From Tomitella cavernea (GTDB lineage Bacteria; Actinomycetota; Actinomycetes; Mycobacteriales; Mycobacteriaceae), in contig NZ_JAENKO010000011.1 in the NCBI RefSeq assembly GCF_016599145.1, forward strand, positions 26,439-90,438: a DNA stretch of 64,000 nt, written 5' to 3'. How positions within the stretch are numbered: the stretch's first letter is position 1; every line of letters begins with the position of its first letter. Under the pieces are notes generated by a model. The model was not told where the DNA came from, did not search any database, and saw nothing but the letters and a program-made list of their open reading frames with translations. Made by a program: the position numbers and the translations under genes. Below, piece after piece: positions 34,337 through 44,276 of the stretch.

Positions 34337-35872
34337 ATGAGCCTGGACCCGCATGCCAACACGGTCGACGGCGTACTGCGCCGTTCCTCGTCGCGCCACC
34401 CCGACCGCACCGCCCTCGTATTCGAGGACCGCACGTGGACCTACCGGGAGCTCGATGACGCCGTGTCCCGCGGGGTCGGGTGGCTCCGGTCCAAGGGGCT
34501 GCGCATCGGCGACAGGGTGGCGGCGTTCGGCACCAACTCCGACGCGTACCTGATCGGGTTCCTCGCCTGCGCACGCGCAGGTCTGGTGCACGTGCCCGTC
34601 AACTACGCGCTGCGCGGCAAGGAGCTCGCGCACATCCTGCGGACCACGGCGACGCGGGCGCTGCTGGTCGACCCGGCGTTGGAGGACGCGGCCGCCCCGG
34701 TGTGCGGCGAACTCGGTGTGGAGACGATCCTGCTGTTGCGCGACGGCGGGACCTGCCTGCTCGACGCGGTCCGCGCGGGTGCGGTGCCCACCTACGAGGA
34801 GCTCACCGAGGCGGGGCATGTGGGCGGCGGCGACCTGGCCCAGCTGCTGTTCACCTCCGGCACCACGTCCCGGCCGAAGGGCGCGATGATGACGCAGCGC
34901 GCGCTGATGTGCGAGTACGTCTCGTGCATCATGACGCTGGACCTCACGGCGGAGGACAGGCCGCTGATCTGCATGCCGCTCTACCATTCGGCGGCGATGC
35001 ACGTGTTCATGCTGCCGTACTTGGCGGTGGGCGCGGAGATCACGCTGCTGCCGGCGCCGGACCTGGCGGAGATCCTGCGGACGGTGGAGGCCGAGCGGAT
35101 CGGGTCGCTGTTCCTGGCGCCCACGGTGTGGGTGCCGCTGGCGAACCACCCGGACCTGGACACCCGCGACCTGTCGTCGCTGACCAAGGCGCAGTACGGC
35201 GCCTCGATCATGCCGGTGACGGTGCTCCAGCGGCTGCGCGGACGGTACCCGGAGCTGGGCTTCTACAACTGCTTCGGCCAGTCGGAGATCGGCCCGCTGG
35301 CCACCGTGCTGCGGCCCGAGGACCACGACGAGCGGCCCGAATCCTGCGGGCGGCCGGTGTTCTACGTCGAGTGCCGGGTGGTGGACGCCGACGGTGAGGA
35401 GGCCGCCGACGGCGAGCCGGGGGAGGTGCTCTACCGCTCGCCGCAGCTGTGCGAAGGGTATTGGGACGACGAACCGGCCACCGCGGAGGCGTTCCGCGAC
35501 GGCTGGTTCCATTCCGGAGACCTGGTCACGCGTGACGCGCAGGGCTACATCACCGTCGTCGACCGCATCAAGGACGTGATCAACACCGGAGGTGTGCTCG
35601 TGGCGTCCCGAGAGGTGGAGGACGCCCTCTACACGCACGGGTCGGTGGCGGAGGCTGCGGTGATCGGCGTGCCCGACGAGAAGTGGATCGAGGCGGTGAC
35701 GGCCGTCGTCGTGCTGCGCGACGGTGCGCCGGTGACCGAGGAATCCCTCATCTCACATGTCAGCGGCAGGCTGTCGTCGTTCAAGGTGCCCAAGAGTGTG
35801 GTTTTCGTCGACGAGCTGCCCCGCAATGCCAGCGGCAAGCTGCTCAAGCGGGAGCTCCGCGAGCGCGTCTGA
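34337..35872 (+). CDS. Acyl-CoA synthetase (FadD type)
   Basis: 511 aa. ANL-superfamily motifs: LLFTSGTTSRPKGAMMT (P-loop A3), YNCFGQSEIGPLATV (A5), GWFHSGDLV (A7), DRIKDVINTGGVLVASREVED (A8) and NASGKLLKREL (catalytic Lys, A10). It activates a fatty or related acid with ATP and CoA. The stop overlaps the next ATG (TGATG). In context it recharges acids made by the two thioesterases upstream, or loads a separate acid. Chain length not readable. Confidence 0.9.
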   Translation: MSLDPHANTVDGVLRRSSSRHPDRTALVFEDRTWTYRELDDAVSRGVGWLRSKGLRIGDRVAAFGTNSDAYLIGFLACARAGLVHVPVNYALRGKELAHILRTTATRALLVDPALEDAAAPVCGELGVETILLLRDGGTCLLDAVRAGAVPTYEELTEAGHVGGGDLAQLLFTSGTTSRPKGAMMTQRALMCEYVSCIMTLDLTAEDRPLICMPLYHSAAMHVFMLPYLAVGAEITLLPAPDLAEILRTVEAERIGSLFLAPTVWVPLANHPDLDTRDLSSLTKAQYGASIMPVTVLQRLRGRYPELGFYNCFGQSEIGPLATVLRPEDHDERPESCGRPVFYVECRVVDADGEEAADGEPGEVLYRSPQLCEGYWDDEPATAEAFRDGWFHSGDLVTRDAQGYITVVDRIKDVINTGGVLVASREVEDALYTHGSVAEAAVIGVPDEKWIEAVTAVVVLRDGAPVTEESLISHVSGRLSSFKVPKSVVFVDELPRNASGKLLKRELRERV

Positions 35873-36840
35873 TGGGCCGCGGCGATCGCAGGCGCCGGTC
35901 ACGGCGCGGTGACGGGGCGGGCGACGGCGGCCCGGATACCAGCGGGCCGGTGGTCGGCGTGTACGAGATCGACACGGGCACATGCGAGCTGGTGCCGGAC
36001 CGCTTCACCCCGCACGGCTGGGTTCTCAAGGTCAACGGCGTGGAGAGCTCGCACGTGGACCTCGACGACCCGCGTCGGCTCGACTTCGAGTACATGCGGT
36101 GGTTCGCGGCGCTGATCGAGCCGCGCTGGCCGGCCGAGCACCGTCTTCGGGCGTTGCACCTGGGAGGCGGGGGCTGCTCGATGGCGCGCTACCTCGCGGC
36201 CGGGTATCCCGAAGCGCGGCAGGTGGTCGTCGAGATCGACGCCGCGATGGCGGTGCTGGTGCGCGGGTGGTTCGACCTGCCGCGCGCGCCCCGGCTCCGG
36301 CTGCGCGCGGGGGAGGCGCGTGCGGTTCTCGAGTCCCTGCGCGAGGACACCCGTGACGTGATCATCCGCGACGTGTTCTCCGGCGCGGTCACGCCGGAGC
36401 CGTTGACCACTGCGGAGTGCACCGCCGAGGCCGTTCGCGTCTTGTCTCCCGGCGGGGTCTACATGGTCAACTGCGGCGATACGCGGGACCGCGGCACCGC
36501 ACGGCGCGAGACCGCGACGATGCTGCAGGCGTTCGAGCACGTGGTGGTGATCTCCGATCCGGCGATGCTGGCGGGGCGCCGCACCGGCAACATCGTCATC
36601 GCGGGATCCGATGTGCCGCTGGGGGAGTCGCCGGACACAATGCGGGCCCTGCTGCGCGGGGCGGTGCCGGCCCGCATGTGGGCCGGAGAACGGGTGCGGC
36701 GTTTCGCCTCCGGTGCGCCGGTGCTGCGGGACGCGACTACGGCGGAGGGGCCGGGTACGCAGGAGGGGCCGGGTGGGCAGGAGGGGGCGCCCGCCGCGGC
36801 GGAAGCGGTCACCCGGGAAGGTACAACCGGACGCGGCTGA
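35872..36840 (+). CDS. Spermidine-synthase-like Rossmann protein
   Basis: 322 aa. After a basic, Gly-rich N-terminus of 25 residues, the methyltransferase-like fold shows LRALHLGGGGCSMARYLAAGYPEARQVVVEIDAAMAV, the glycine loop and acidic strand end, then DVIIRDVFSGAVTPEPLTT in place of the polyamine-site block. It lacks parts of the decarboxy-SAM site, as many actinobacterial spermidine-synthase-like proteins do, so polyamine synthesis is doubtful. The ATG shares its A with the acyl-CoA synthetase stop. The low-complexity end (EGPGTQEGPGGQEG) overlaps the convergent gene by 32 bp. Confidence 0.7.
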   Translation: MGRGDRRRRSRRGDGAGDGGPDTSGPVVGVYEIDTGTCELVPDRFTPHGWVLKVNGVESSHVDLDDPRRLDFEYMRWFAALIEPRWPAEHRLRALHLGGGGCSMARYLAAGYPEARQVVVEIDAAMAVLVRGWFDLPRAPRLRLRAGEARAVLESLREDTRDVIIRDVFSGAVTPEPLTTAECTAEAVRVLSPGGVYMVNCGDTRDRGTARRETATMLQAFEHVVVISDPAMLAGRRTGNIVIAGSDVPLGESPDTMRALLRGAVPARMWAGERVRRFASGAPVLRDATTAEGPGTQEGPGGQEGAPAAAEAVTREGTTGRG

Positions 36841-37663
36841 CCCGGTCGCGTCGGCCGTCGAACTCGAACAGGCCCACGCCGCGTGCCCCCTCCGACTCGA
36901 TCGTCGCGGTCACGGTCATCCCGGCGGACAGGAGCTTGCGCCAGCGCAGACCGCGCGGTGCGCCCGCGAACTCCTCGGCGGTCATGCTCCGGCCGGTGCC
37001 GGGCAACTCGATGGGCGTATCCGGTGCGAGGCGTTGCCGCGCGCTGGAGGCGTCGCCGGTCGACAGTGCGCCCAGCAGGTCCTCCACCGCCGACTTGCCT
37101 TCCTTCCCGGCGCGGCGCAGCGCGCGACCGAACCCCACGGTGCCCCCGACGCGCTGATTCCGCAGCAGACGCGGGACCAGCTTGGCGCCGACCCCGGCGC
37201 CGACCACCCCGTGCTCGAGGAGCCGGCCGATCATCGACGGCAACTCCCAGTGCGCGTGCAGCAGCGACAGGCGAAGATCCGCACTGCGGCCTGCGCCGGC
37301 GATGTCGACCAGGTCGTAGCGCAGGTGCATGGGCACCTGCAGAGCCACGTCGCCCGGTGCGGTGGTGCTGCCAGGGCCCGAGCGCCCGCCCATCACCGTC
37401 TCGAGCGTGAGATCCCGGAATACCGTCATGCCGGCGACGGTGTCGTGCTCGACGCGGAACGTGATGTCGTTCGGCGCGATGAAGGTCTCGTAGAAGGCCG
37501 TGAGCTCGGCGCGCCCGTGGTTGGGGCGCGAGCCGACCGGGTCGCAGACCTCGGCATCGTGCGAGAACAGACCGAGCCAGCCGTCGCGGTCGTGCGCGGC
37601 GACGGCGGCGGGGGACTTCTCGACGGTGGCGACGAGGGCGGAGGCGTCGGGCGTGGTGCTCAT
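36809..37663 (-). CDS. SnoaL/ketosteroid-isomerase-like protein
   Basis: 284 aa. The N-terminal half (residues 5-130) has NTF2-like markers: AAVAAHDRDGWLGLFSHDAEVCDPVGSRPNHGRAELTAFYETFI. The second half (from about residue 190) contains another NTF2-like stretch with SAVEDLLGALSTGDASSARQRLAPDTPIELPGTG. The family includes isomerases, hydratases and simple binders. ATG 37663 precedes the domain directly. The 3' end overlaps the plus-strand neighbour. The fold is likely; the reaction is unknown. Confidence 0.65.
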   Translation of the reverse strand: MSTTPDASALVATVEKSPAAVAAHDRDGWLGLFSHDAEVCDPVGSRPNHGRAELTAFYETFIAPNDITFRVEHDTVAGMTVFRDLTLETVMGGRSGPGSTTAPGDVALQVPMHLRYDLVDIAGAGRSADLRLSLLHAHWELPSMIGRLLEHGVVGAGVGAKLVPRLLRNQRVGGTVGFGRALRRAGKEGKSAVEDLLGALSTGDASSARQRLAPDTPIELPGTGRSMTAEEFAGAPRGLRWRKLLSAGMTVTATIESEGARGVGLFEFDGRRDRVSRVRLYLPG

Positions 37664-37815
37664 GGGGACCAGTCCTATCACCGGCGACGGCGTGGGCGGG
37701 GCGGGTATGCGGTCGGCGGGCGGGTTTGGAGTCGGCGGGTCACCCTGCTGTTCCCGAGCCGGTCTGGTGCGCGCGGGTCGTTTTCACGGGGTTCCGTGAC
37801 AAACCTGCGCGCGGG

Positions 37816-39465
37816 TCAGGCGTCCTTGATCCACGCCTGGTCGAACAGCATGATGCCGTCCATGCTGGGCTTCACGCCCTGCACGGAGTCGTCCATCGCG
37901 ATGAAGGCCCGGCCGGCGCCCAGGGCGGCGAACGGCGCCGTGTCGTCGACGAGCGTCTGCATCTTCGCCAGCACGTCACGCTTGGCGTCGTCGTCGGGGG
38001 CCGACTGCAGCTGCATCAACAGGTCGTCCATCCGCGGGTTCGCGTAGCCCATCGGGTTGGCGCTGGACTTGCTGTAGAGATTGCCGAACAGCCGGACGAA
38101 GGGGGCGTCGTCGAGCACGTTGAACGCGGCGTAGCCGATGTCGTAGTCGTGCTCGGCGTACATCGTCTTCACTAGGCCGCTGATGCTGCTCGACAGGTTG
38201 AGCTCCACAGTGAAGCCCACGTTCTGCAGCATCGCCTGGAAGGCCAGCGCGCTCTTCTGTGCCGCGGCCTCGTTGACGCCCGCATAGCTCAGGACGCCGT
38301 CGAAGCCGTCGGCCTTGGCCTCGTCGAGCAGCCTGCGGGCCTTGTCGGGATCGTACCGGGGTGCGTCGCCGTCCTGGCTCCACTGCGACGACGGTGGGAA
38401 CATCGCCGAGTTCGGCGAGCCGAACCCGCCCTCGACCCGGGTGTCGAACACCTCGGGGTCGACTGCGGCGACGATGGCCTGGCGCACGCGCGGGTCTTCG
38501 CCGGCGCGGCCCTCGCGGTTGTTGATCAGCAGCACCTTGGACATGTTCGCGGAGTACGACCAGCCGGACATCCCGCCCGTGATCGCGCCGTGGATGACGT
38601 CGACGTTGCGGATATAGCCTGCCTGCACCCCGCCGGACTTGATCGCGTCGACCTTTCCCTGCTCCTGCACGATGGCGGGGAACCGCAGCTCGGCCAGATG
38701 CGGGGCGCCGCCCCAGTAGTCCTGGCGGGCGGAGAGCACCAGCTCGTCGTGCGGGGCGAAGCTGCTCACCGTGAACGGGCCGGCGCCGACGGGTGTGAAC
38801 TCGCCGCCCGCCATCGAGGACGGGGCCACGATCATGCCCGGCCCGGTGGTGAGCATCGCCGGGAAGTCCTTCCACGGGCGCTTGAGCGTGTAGACGACCG
38901 TCGAGGGGTCCTGCGCCACCGTCGATTCCACGCCGGCATTCCAGATCTGCGAGTGCGTGCCCCGCTTCGCCAGATAGTGGCCGATGCTCCACACGACGGC
39001 GTCGGCGTTCACCGGGGTGCCATCGGAGAAGGTGACGCCGTCGCGGAGTTTCAGCGTCCACACGGTGTTGTCGGCGTTGGGGGTGAGCGACGCGGCCAGC
39101 TGCGGCACGTACTCGTGGGACGCGTTGTCGTAGCGCATGAGCACGTCATAGACGGCGGCCATCTCGGTGCCCCCGGTGGCGCCGCCGTCCTGGCGATTCG
39201 CCGGGTCGAGCGTGGTCACGGAGCTGTAGGTGGCGTACGAAAGGCTGCCGCCGTCGCGGGCGCCGTCCACGCCGCCGTGCACGGCGCCGACCCAGCCGGT
39301 GGCGACGGCATCCGGGTCGACGGTGCCCGATGCGCCACCGGATGAGGACGTCGTGTCCGACGCGGACGAGCACCCCGCCACGAGCAGGGCGCCCGCTGCA
39401 AGGGCGGCGGCGAGTCGGGTCACCCGGCCGACGCTGCGCCGGGTGCGGTGGGACTTCGACGTCAC
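37816..39465 (-). CDS. ABC peptide-binding lipoprotein (SBP family 5, DppA/OppA-like)
   Basis: 549 aa. The signal sequence ends in a lipobox (LLVAGCSS). SBP_bac_5 features are LSYATYSSVTTLDPANR, AVYDVLMRYDNASHEYVPQLAASL, WTLKLRDGVTFSDGTPVNADAVVWSIG and the C-terminal hinge block. It captures di- or oligopeptides outside the membrane for the permease and ATPases encoded divergently to the right. Having the binding-protein gene opposite its transporter genes, with 465 bp between, is unusual. Confidence 0.9.
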   Translation of the reverse strand: MTSKSHRTRRSVGRVTRLAAALAAGALLVAGCSSASDTTSSSGGASGTVDPDAVATGWVGAVHGGVDGARDGGSLSYATYSSVTTLDPANRQDGGATGGTEMAAVYDVLMRYDNASHEYVPQLAASLTPNADNTVWTLKLRDGVTFSDGTPVNADAVVWSIGHYLAKRGTHSQIWNAGVESTVAQDPSTVVYTLKRPWKDFPAMLTTGPGMIVAPSSMAGGEFTPVGAGPFTVSSFAPHDELVLSARQDYWGGAPHLAELRFPAIVQEQGKVDAIKSGGVQAGYIRNVDVIHGAITGGMSGWSYSANMSKVLLINNREGRAGEDPRVRQAIVAAVDPEVFDTRVEGGFGSPNSAMFPPSSQWSQDGDAPRYDPDKARRLLDEAKADGFDGVLSYAGVNEAAAQKSALAFQAMLQNVGFTVELNLSSSISGLVKTMYAEHDYDIGYAAFNVLDDAPFVRLFGNLYSKSSANPMGYANPRMDDLLMQLQSAPDDDAKRDVLAKMQTLVDDTAPFAALGAGRAFIAMDDSVQGVKPSMDGIMLFDQAWIKDA

Positions 39466-39930
39466 GGGATTCTCCTTAGTGGGGCGTGGTCCGGTGCGGC
39501 CCGCCGGGCGGGATGCGGAGTGCGGCGCGTAGGCCGCCTGCTGAGCGGGATGGTCCGGTGACTGCTGTCACATGCCGTGCGAAGGTTATACGAACGTGGG
39601 CGCCATGGCGGTGAATTACTGGAACCGTCTTGCAGTCCGGGTCGCGCTGCGCCCGGCGCATGCGGCGCATCGGTCCTGCGAGAGACCCGCGTCGGCGCGC
39701 CGCGCAAGCCCCCCTGAGGGCATGTCTCGCCCAGTGGGACGGGCCACGATTCAACGTGGTTGACGTCACAGGATGTGGGGCGACAAGTCAGTGGTCACAA
39801 TCGTATTTGCGCAGCTTGATTCCCCGGTGGGGCGTCGTGGGCGGCGGACGGCGGTGGCATCCGCTCCGGAGCGCAGGTCCGTGCGCGGACAACCGGACGA
39901 ACCAAGAACGGAAAGGAGGCGACAACGACG
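39466..39930. other. 465-bp intergenic region between peptide-binding protein and permease genes
   Basis: No coding sequence with a credible start is seen. It must hold the divergent promoters. A plus-strand TTGACG at 39759 within the CRE-like palindrome TGACGTCA is a possible -35, without a convincing -10. The permease ATG is preceded by AAAGGAGG but with 12 bases of spacing. Confidence 0.4.
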
Positions 39931-40884
39931 ATGGCACGAGTCGTGATCAAGAAGATCGTCGAGCTCGTCGTGGTGTTGTTCGTCGTCAGTATCGGCACAT
40001 TCTCGCTTGTGCAGCTGATACCCGGCGACCCCGCGGTGGCCTCGCTCGGTGAAGGCCACACGCCGGCCGAATACGCCGCGGCGCGCGAAGAGATGGGGCT
40101 GAACGACCCGTTCCTTACCCGCTACTGGGACTGGCTCTCCGGGGCTCTCCAGGGCGACCTGGGCAAGTCGCTCCTCCCGCCCAACAGCACCGTGACCTCC
40201 CAGATCTCCGCGGCGCTTCCCGTGAGCGTGCAGCTGGCGCTGATGGGCCTGATCATCGCGTTGGTCGTGGCGGTCCCCGTCGCCATGTGGTCCGCCCGGC
40301 ACGAAGGCGGCTGGGTCGACCGCGCCATCAGCGCGTGCACGTTCGGCGTGCTGTCCATCCCCAGCTTCCTGTCCGGCATGCTGCTGATCATCGTGTTCGT
40401 CAACTACGCCGGCTGGTTCCCGCGCTCGCAATGGGTGCGCTTCTCCGAAGACCCGGGGCAGAACCTGTACCACGCGATACTCCCGGCCGTCACGATCAGC
40501 CTTCTCGAGATGGCGATGTTCACGCGCATCCTGCGCAGCGACCTGTGCTCCACGCTGCGGGAGAACTTCATCCTGGTGGCCAAGGCCAAGGGCATGTCCA
40601 ACTTCCGTCTCCTGGTGAGCGACGCGCTCCGACCGTCGTCGTTCTCGCTGATCACGATGCTCGGCATCTCGATCGGCTCGATGATCGGCAGCACCGTGAT
40701 CGTGGAGGTCCTGTTCTCCCTCCCCGGCATGGGCTCGCTGATCGTCCGCCACGCCCAGCAGGGCGACATGCCGATGGTGCAGGGCGCGGTCCTCGTCATC
40801 GCCGTGATCTACGTGGTCATCAACGGCATCATCGACATCTCTTACGGATACCTCGACCCGAGGAGCCGACGCGCAAATGTCTGA
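39931..40884 (+). CDS. Dipeptide/oligopeptide ABC permease (DppB/OppB-like)
   Basis: 317 aa with six membrane helices. The N-terminus VIKKIVELVVVLFVVSIGTFSLVQLIPGDPA and the EAA-like loop RENFILVAKAKGMSNFRLLVSDALRPS are diagnostic of the DppB family. It pairs with the DppC-like protein to form the channel; the two genes overlap by 8 bp. Confidence 0.92.
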   Translation: MARVVIKKIVELVVVLFVVSIGTFSLVQLIPGDPAVASLGEGHTPAEYAAAREEMGLNDPFLTRYWDWLSGALQGDLGKSLLPPNSTVTSQISAALPVSVQLALMGLIIALVVAVPVAMWSARHEGGWVDRAISACTFGVLSIPSFLSGMLLIIVFVNYAGWFPRSQWVRFSEDPGQNLYHAILPAVTISLLEMAMFTRILRSDLCSTLRENFILVAKAKGMSNFRLLVSDALRPSSFSLITMLGISIGSMIGSTVIVEVLFSLPGMGSLIVRHAQQGDMPMVQGAVLVIAVIYVVINGIIDISYGYLDPRSRRANV

Positions 40885-41980
40885 CATCCTGATCGACGAA
40901 CCGTCCCTCGGCGGACCCGACGGGCCCCTGGGCTCCGGGCCCGACGACCCCTTCATCGGCGACGATCCCGGCGAGCGCAAGAAGCTCTACCGGCTCGGTG
41001 GAATCCTGCTCGTCGTCGGCATCGCGCTGCTGCTGTTCGGGCTCGCCGCGTCCGCCGTCGTCATGGGCGTGCGCGTCCCGGCGGTGCTGCTTGGCCTGGT
41101 CGGCATCTACACGGGCCTTCGCCGTATCGGCCTGGCCAAGTTCGGCGGCGACTTCGACCTCACCTTCGTCCTGTCCGGGGTGTGGCTGGTGGTGCTCATC
41201 CTCGCGGCGATCCTCGCCCCGTTGCTGCCGCTGGGCGAGTACAAGGACACCACCGCGACCCTGGGCGCCAAGGGCTACCAGCCGCCGAGTCTGTTCTCGG
41301 ATCATCCGCTGGGCACCAACAACTTCGGCCTGGACCTGTTGGCCCGCTGCATCTATGGCGCACAGGCGTCGCTGATCGTGGCGGTGTCCGCCGTGGTCAT
41401 CGGCATCGTCGTGGGCGGCGCCGTCGGCATCTGCGCTGGCTACTTCCGTGGCAAGACCGACACGGTGATCGGCGTGCTCACCAACTCGCTGCTGGCCGTC
41501 CCCGCGCTGATCCTGCTGATCGCCCTGGCGTCGGTGCTCGAGCCGAACCTGCGCAACATCTCGTTCGCGTTGGCGCTGCTGGCCATTCCGAGCATGATCC
41601 GCATTGCCCGGGCCAACACGATCGCCTTCGCGTCCCGCGAGTTCGTGCTGGCGGCGCGGGCGATGGGCGCCAGCCGCTGGCGGGTGATGGTGCGCGAGCT
41701 CGCGCCCAACGTGGCGCTGCCGCTGCTGTCGCTCGGCATGGTGATGATCTCGGTGATGATCGTCGCGGAGGCGTCGCTGAGCTTCCTGGGCCTGGGTATC
41801 AAGCCGCCCAACCCCACCTGGGGCAACATGATCGCGGAGGGCCAGGGCGGCGTGTTCGAACAGCACCCGTTCATCGTCCTGGTGCCCGGCGTGTTCCTGT
41901 TCCTCACGGTGTTCGCGTTCAACATCGTCGGCGAGAAGGCGCAGAAGGCCACCGCCGGCCGGGCAGGGGTGAAGCTGTGA
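40877..41980 (+). CDS. Dipeptide/oligopeptide ABC permease (DppC/OppC-like)
   Basis: 367 aa. It has an N-terminal cytoplasmic tail (40 aa) and two extra helices (LYRLGGILLVVGIALLLFGLAASAVVMG). The DppC core follows: HPLGTNNFGLDLLARCIYGAQASLIVAV, the coupling loop REFVLAARAMGASRWRVMVRELAPN, and SFLGLGIKPPNPTWGNMI. The extra pair before the core makes it longer than most DppC proteins. It overlaps dppB-like by 8 bp. Confidence 0.9.
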   Translation: MSDILIDEPSLGGPDGPLGSGPDDPFIGDDPGERKKLYRLGGILLVVGIALLLFGLAASAVVMGVRVPAVLLGLVGIYTGLRRIGLAKFGGDFDLTFVLSGVWLVVLILAAILAPLLPLGEYKDTTATLGAKGYQPPSLFSDHPLGTNNFGLDLLARCIYGAQASLIVAVSAVVIGIVVGGAVGICAGYFRGKTDTVIGVLTNSLLAVPALILLIALASVLEPNLRNISFALALLAIPSMIRIARANTIAFASREFVLAARAMGASRWRVMVRELAPNVALPLLSLGMVMISVMIVAEASLSFLGLGIKPPNPTWGNMIAEGQGGVFEQHPFIVLVPGVFLFLTVFAFNIVGEKAQKATAGRAGVKL

Positions 41981-42050
41981 TCGCTGCGCGCCGCGGGCCC
42001 ACCCCCGTACACCAGTCAGACTCCGCCCCTTGCGGACAGGGAGGTCACCG

Positions 42051-43223
42051 ATGAGCACCACTGCCGAGACCAACGATGGTGCCGACCGGTTCGCGGGAGC
42101 GGGCGCCGGTGCGGCCGCCGCCCCGCCGAAGCAGGACGGCCCGCTGCTGTCCATCGACAACCTGTCCACCCGCTTCCGCACCAAGCGGGGCTGGCTGCAC
42201 GCGGTGGACGGCGTGTCGCTGACGCTCGACGCCGGCGAGACGCTGGGCCTGGTCGGCGAGTCCGGATCGGGCAAGTCCGTGCTGGGCAAGACGGCGATGG
42301 GACTGATCTCCCGTGACAACGCCACGAGCATCACCGGCGAGGTGCGCTTCGCGGGACACGACATGCAGGCGCTCAGCCGCAAGCAGCAGCGTCAGCTGTG
42401 GGGCGACGACATCGCGATGATCTTCCAGGATCCGATGTCCGCCCTGAACCCGCTCAAGCACATCGGCACCCAGCTGACCGAGTCGATCCGCGTGCACATG
42501 GGCCTGGACAAGAAGAAGGCGCGTGAGCGGGCGATCGACCTGCTGCGCAAGGTCCGCATCCCGGAGCCCGCGCGTCGCATCGACCAGTATCCGCACGAGC
42601 TGTCCGGCGGCATGCGCCAGCGCGTCGTCATCGCGATCGCCCTGGCATGCGACCCGACGCTGGTCATCGCCGACGAGCCCACCACGGCGCTCGACGTGAC
42701 GGTGCAGAAGCAGATCCTGGACCTGCTCGACGACCTGCGCCACGAGATGGGCATGGCGTCGATCCTCGTCAGCCACGACCTCGGCGTCGTGGCGGGGCAG
42801 ACGGACCGCGTCGCGGTGATGTATGCAGGACGGGTGGTGGAGATCGCACCGACGAAGCAGCTGTTCTCCACCCCCCGGCACCCGTACACGACCGCGCTGC
42901 TGGCCGCGATCCCCAATCTGGAAGATCCGCCCCACACCCAGCTGGAGTCGATCGAGGGCGGGTTGCCGGACATGACAAAGCCGATCCCGGGGTGCGCCTT
43001 CGCAGACCGTTGCCGGTACGCGCAGGAGCGGTGCCTCACCGAGGCCCCGGCGCTCGAGGTCACGCAGAGCGCCGAGGACGAACCCGGCGCGGACCCGAAG
43101 CATCCGCACCGGGCGGCGTGCCACTTCCCCGTCGGCACCCCCGAGGGCGATGCGGCGCTCGCCGCCAACGAGAAGGCCGGCCGCACAGCGGCGGGCCGCG
43201 AGCTGAAGTTGGAGGCCGTCTGA
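42051..43223 (+). CDS. Dipeptide ABC ATPase (DppD/OppD-like)
   Basis: 390 aa. Walker A GESGSGKS, signature LSGGMRQRV, Walker B LVIADEPTTALD. The C-terminal oligopeptide-binding helper motif includes PGCAFADRCRYAQERC, a four-Cys iron-sulfur-type site typical of DppD/OppD. ATG 42051 follows GGGAGG. It ends in TGATG overlap with the second ATPase. Confidence 0.92.
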   Translation: MSTTAETNDGADRFAGAGAGAAAAPPKQDGPLLSIDNLSTRFRTKRGWLHAVDGVSLTLDAGETLGLVGESGSGKSVLGKTAMGLISRDNATSITGEVRFAGHDMQALSRKQQRQLWGDDIAMIFQDPMSALNPLKHIGTQLTESIRVHMGLDKKKARERAIDLLRKVRIPEPARRIDQYPHELSGGMRQRVVIAIALACDPTLVIADEPTTALDVTVQKQILDLLDDLRHEMGMASILVSHDLGVVAGQTDRVAVMYAGRVVEIAPTKQLFSTPRHPYTTALLAAIPNLEDPPHTQLESIEGGLPDMTKPIPGCAFADRCRYAQERCLTEAPALEVTQSAEDEPGADPKHPHRAACHFPVGTPEGDAALAANEKAGRTAAGRELKLEAV

Positions 43224-44215
43224 TGGCGGGAACAGGCAAGGCGCACCTGCGTCCCGACGACAAGCCGATGCTCAGCGTCGAGGACCTCGTCGTGGAGTTC
43301 GAGGCGGGCAAGCAGAAGGTGCACGCCGTGTCCGGCATCAGCTTCGACCTGTTGGAAGGGGAGTCGCTGGGCGTGGTGGGCGAATCCGGCTGCGGCAAGT
43401 CCACCGCGGGACGGGCCGTGCTGCAGCTGCCCGCCCCCACCAGCGGCACGGTGACGCTCGACGGGTACCCGCTGGAGAAGTTCAAGCCCAAGGCGCTGCG
43501 GCAGTTCCGCAACCATATGCAGATGATCATGCAGGACCCGGTGTCGTCGCTGAACCCGCGGCGCAAGGTCAAGCACTTGATCACCGAGGGCCTGCAGATC
43601 TGGGGCGTGAGCGACAAGAAGCGCCTCGAGGAGCTGGGCCGCGAGATGCTCACCAACGTGGGGCTGGACCCGGACGCCGTCTGGGACCGCACCCCGGGCG
43701 AGCTTTCCGGCGGGCAGTGCCAGCGCGTGTGCATCGGGCGCGCGCTGATGCTCAAGCCCAAGATGCTCATCTGCGACGAGCCGGTGTCGAGCCTCGACGT
43801 CTCGGTACAGGCGCAGATCCTCAACCTGCTCGAGGAGCTCAAGCAGGAGTTCGGGCTGACGATGATGTTCATCGCGCACAACATCGCGGTGGTCAAGACC
43901 ATCAGCGACCGGATGATGGTCATGTACTTGGGCAAGGTGTGCGAGATCGCGCCGAGCGACGGCATCGAGCACTCGGCCAAGCACCCGTACACGAGGCTGC
44001 TCCTCTCGTCGATCCCCGACCCGGATCGTGAGCGGGGCGTCAACAACGACGACGAGTTCGACGCGCTGGAGGGCGACATGCCCTCGCCGCTCAACCCGCC
44101 GACGGGGTGCCGGTTCCACACGCGTTGCCCGCTGGCCACGGACCGGTGTAAAGAAGAGGAACCACAGATGCGCGAGATCGGTGAGCACCACTTCGTGGCC
44201 TGCCACAACGTGTGA
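43223..44215 (+). CDS. Dipeptide ABC ATPase (DppF/OppF-like)
   Basis: 330 aa. Walker A GESGCGKST, signature LSGGQCQRV, Walker B MLICDEPVSSLD, and the C-terminal Cys motif GCRFHTRCPLATDRC. Two different ATPases in one operon are the rule for Dpp/Opp importers. It is the last gene, followed by a hairpin at 44225. Confidence 0.92.
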   Translation: MAGTGKAHLRPDDKPMLSVEDLVVEFEAGKQKVHAVSGISFDLLEGESLGVVGESGCGKSTAGRAVLQLPAPTSGTVTLDGYPLEKFKPKALRQFRNHMQMIMQDPVSSLNPRRKVKHLITEGLQIWGVSDKKRLEELGREMLTNVGLDPDAVWDRTPGELSGGQCQRVCIGRALMLKPKMLICDEPVSSLDVSVQAQILNLLEELKQEFGLTMMFIAHNIAVVKTISDRMMVMYLGKVCEIAPSDGIEHSAKHPYTRLLLSSIPDPDRERGVNNDDEFDALEGDMPSPLNPPTGCRFHTRCPLATDRCKEEEPQMREIGEHHFVACHNV

Positions 44216-44224
44216 CCCCGCGTG

Positions 44225-44245
44225 CGCGCCGGGGCCGCCGGCGCG
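44225..44245 (+). terminator. Hairpin after the peptide transporter operon
   Basis: Arms CGCGCCGG and CCGGCGCG with a 5-nt loop, 10 bp after the stop. Confidence 0.5.
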
Positions 44246-44276
44246 GGTACGGGCAGGGCGCGTGATCTCCCGGAGT

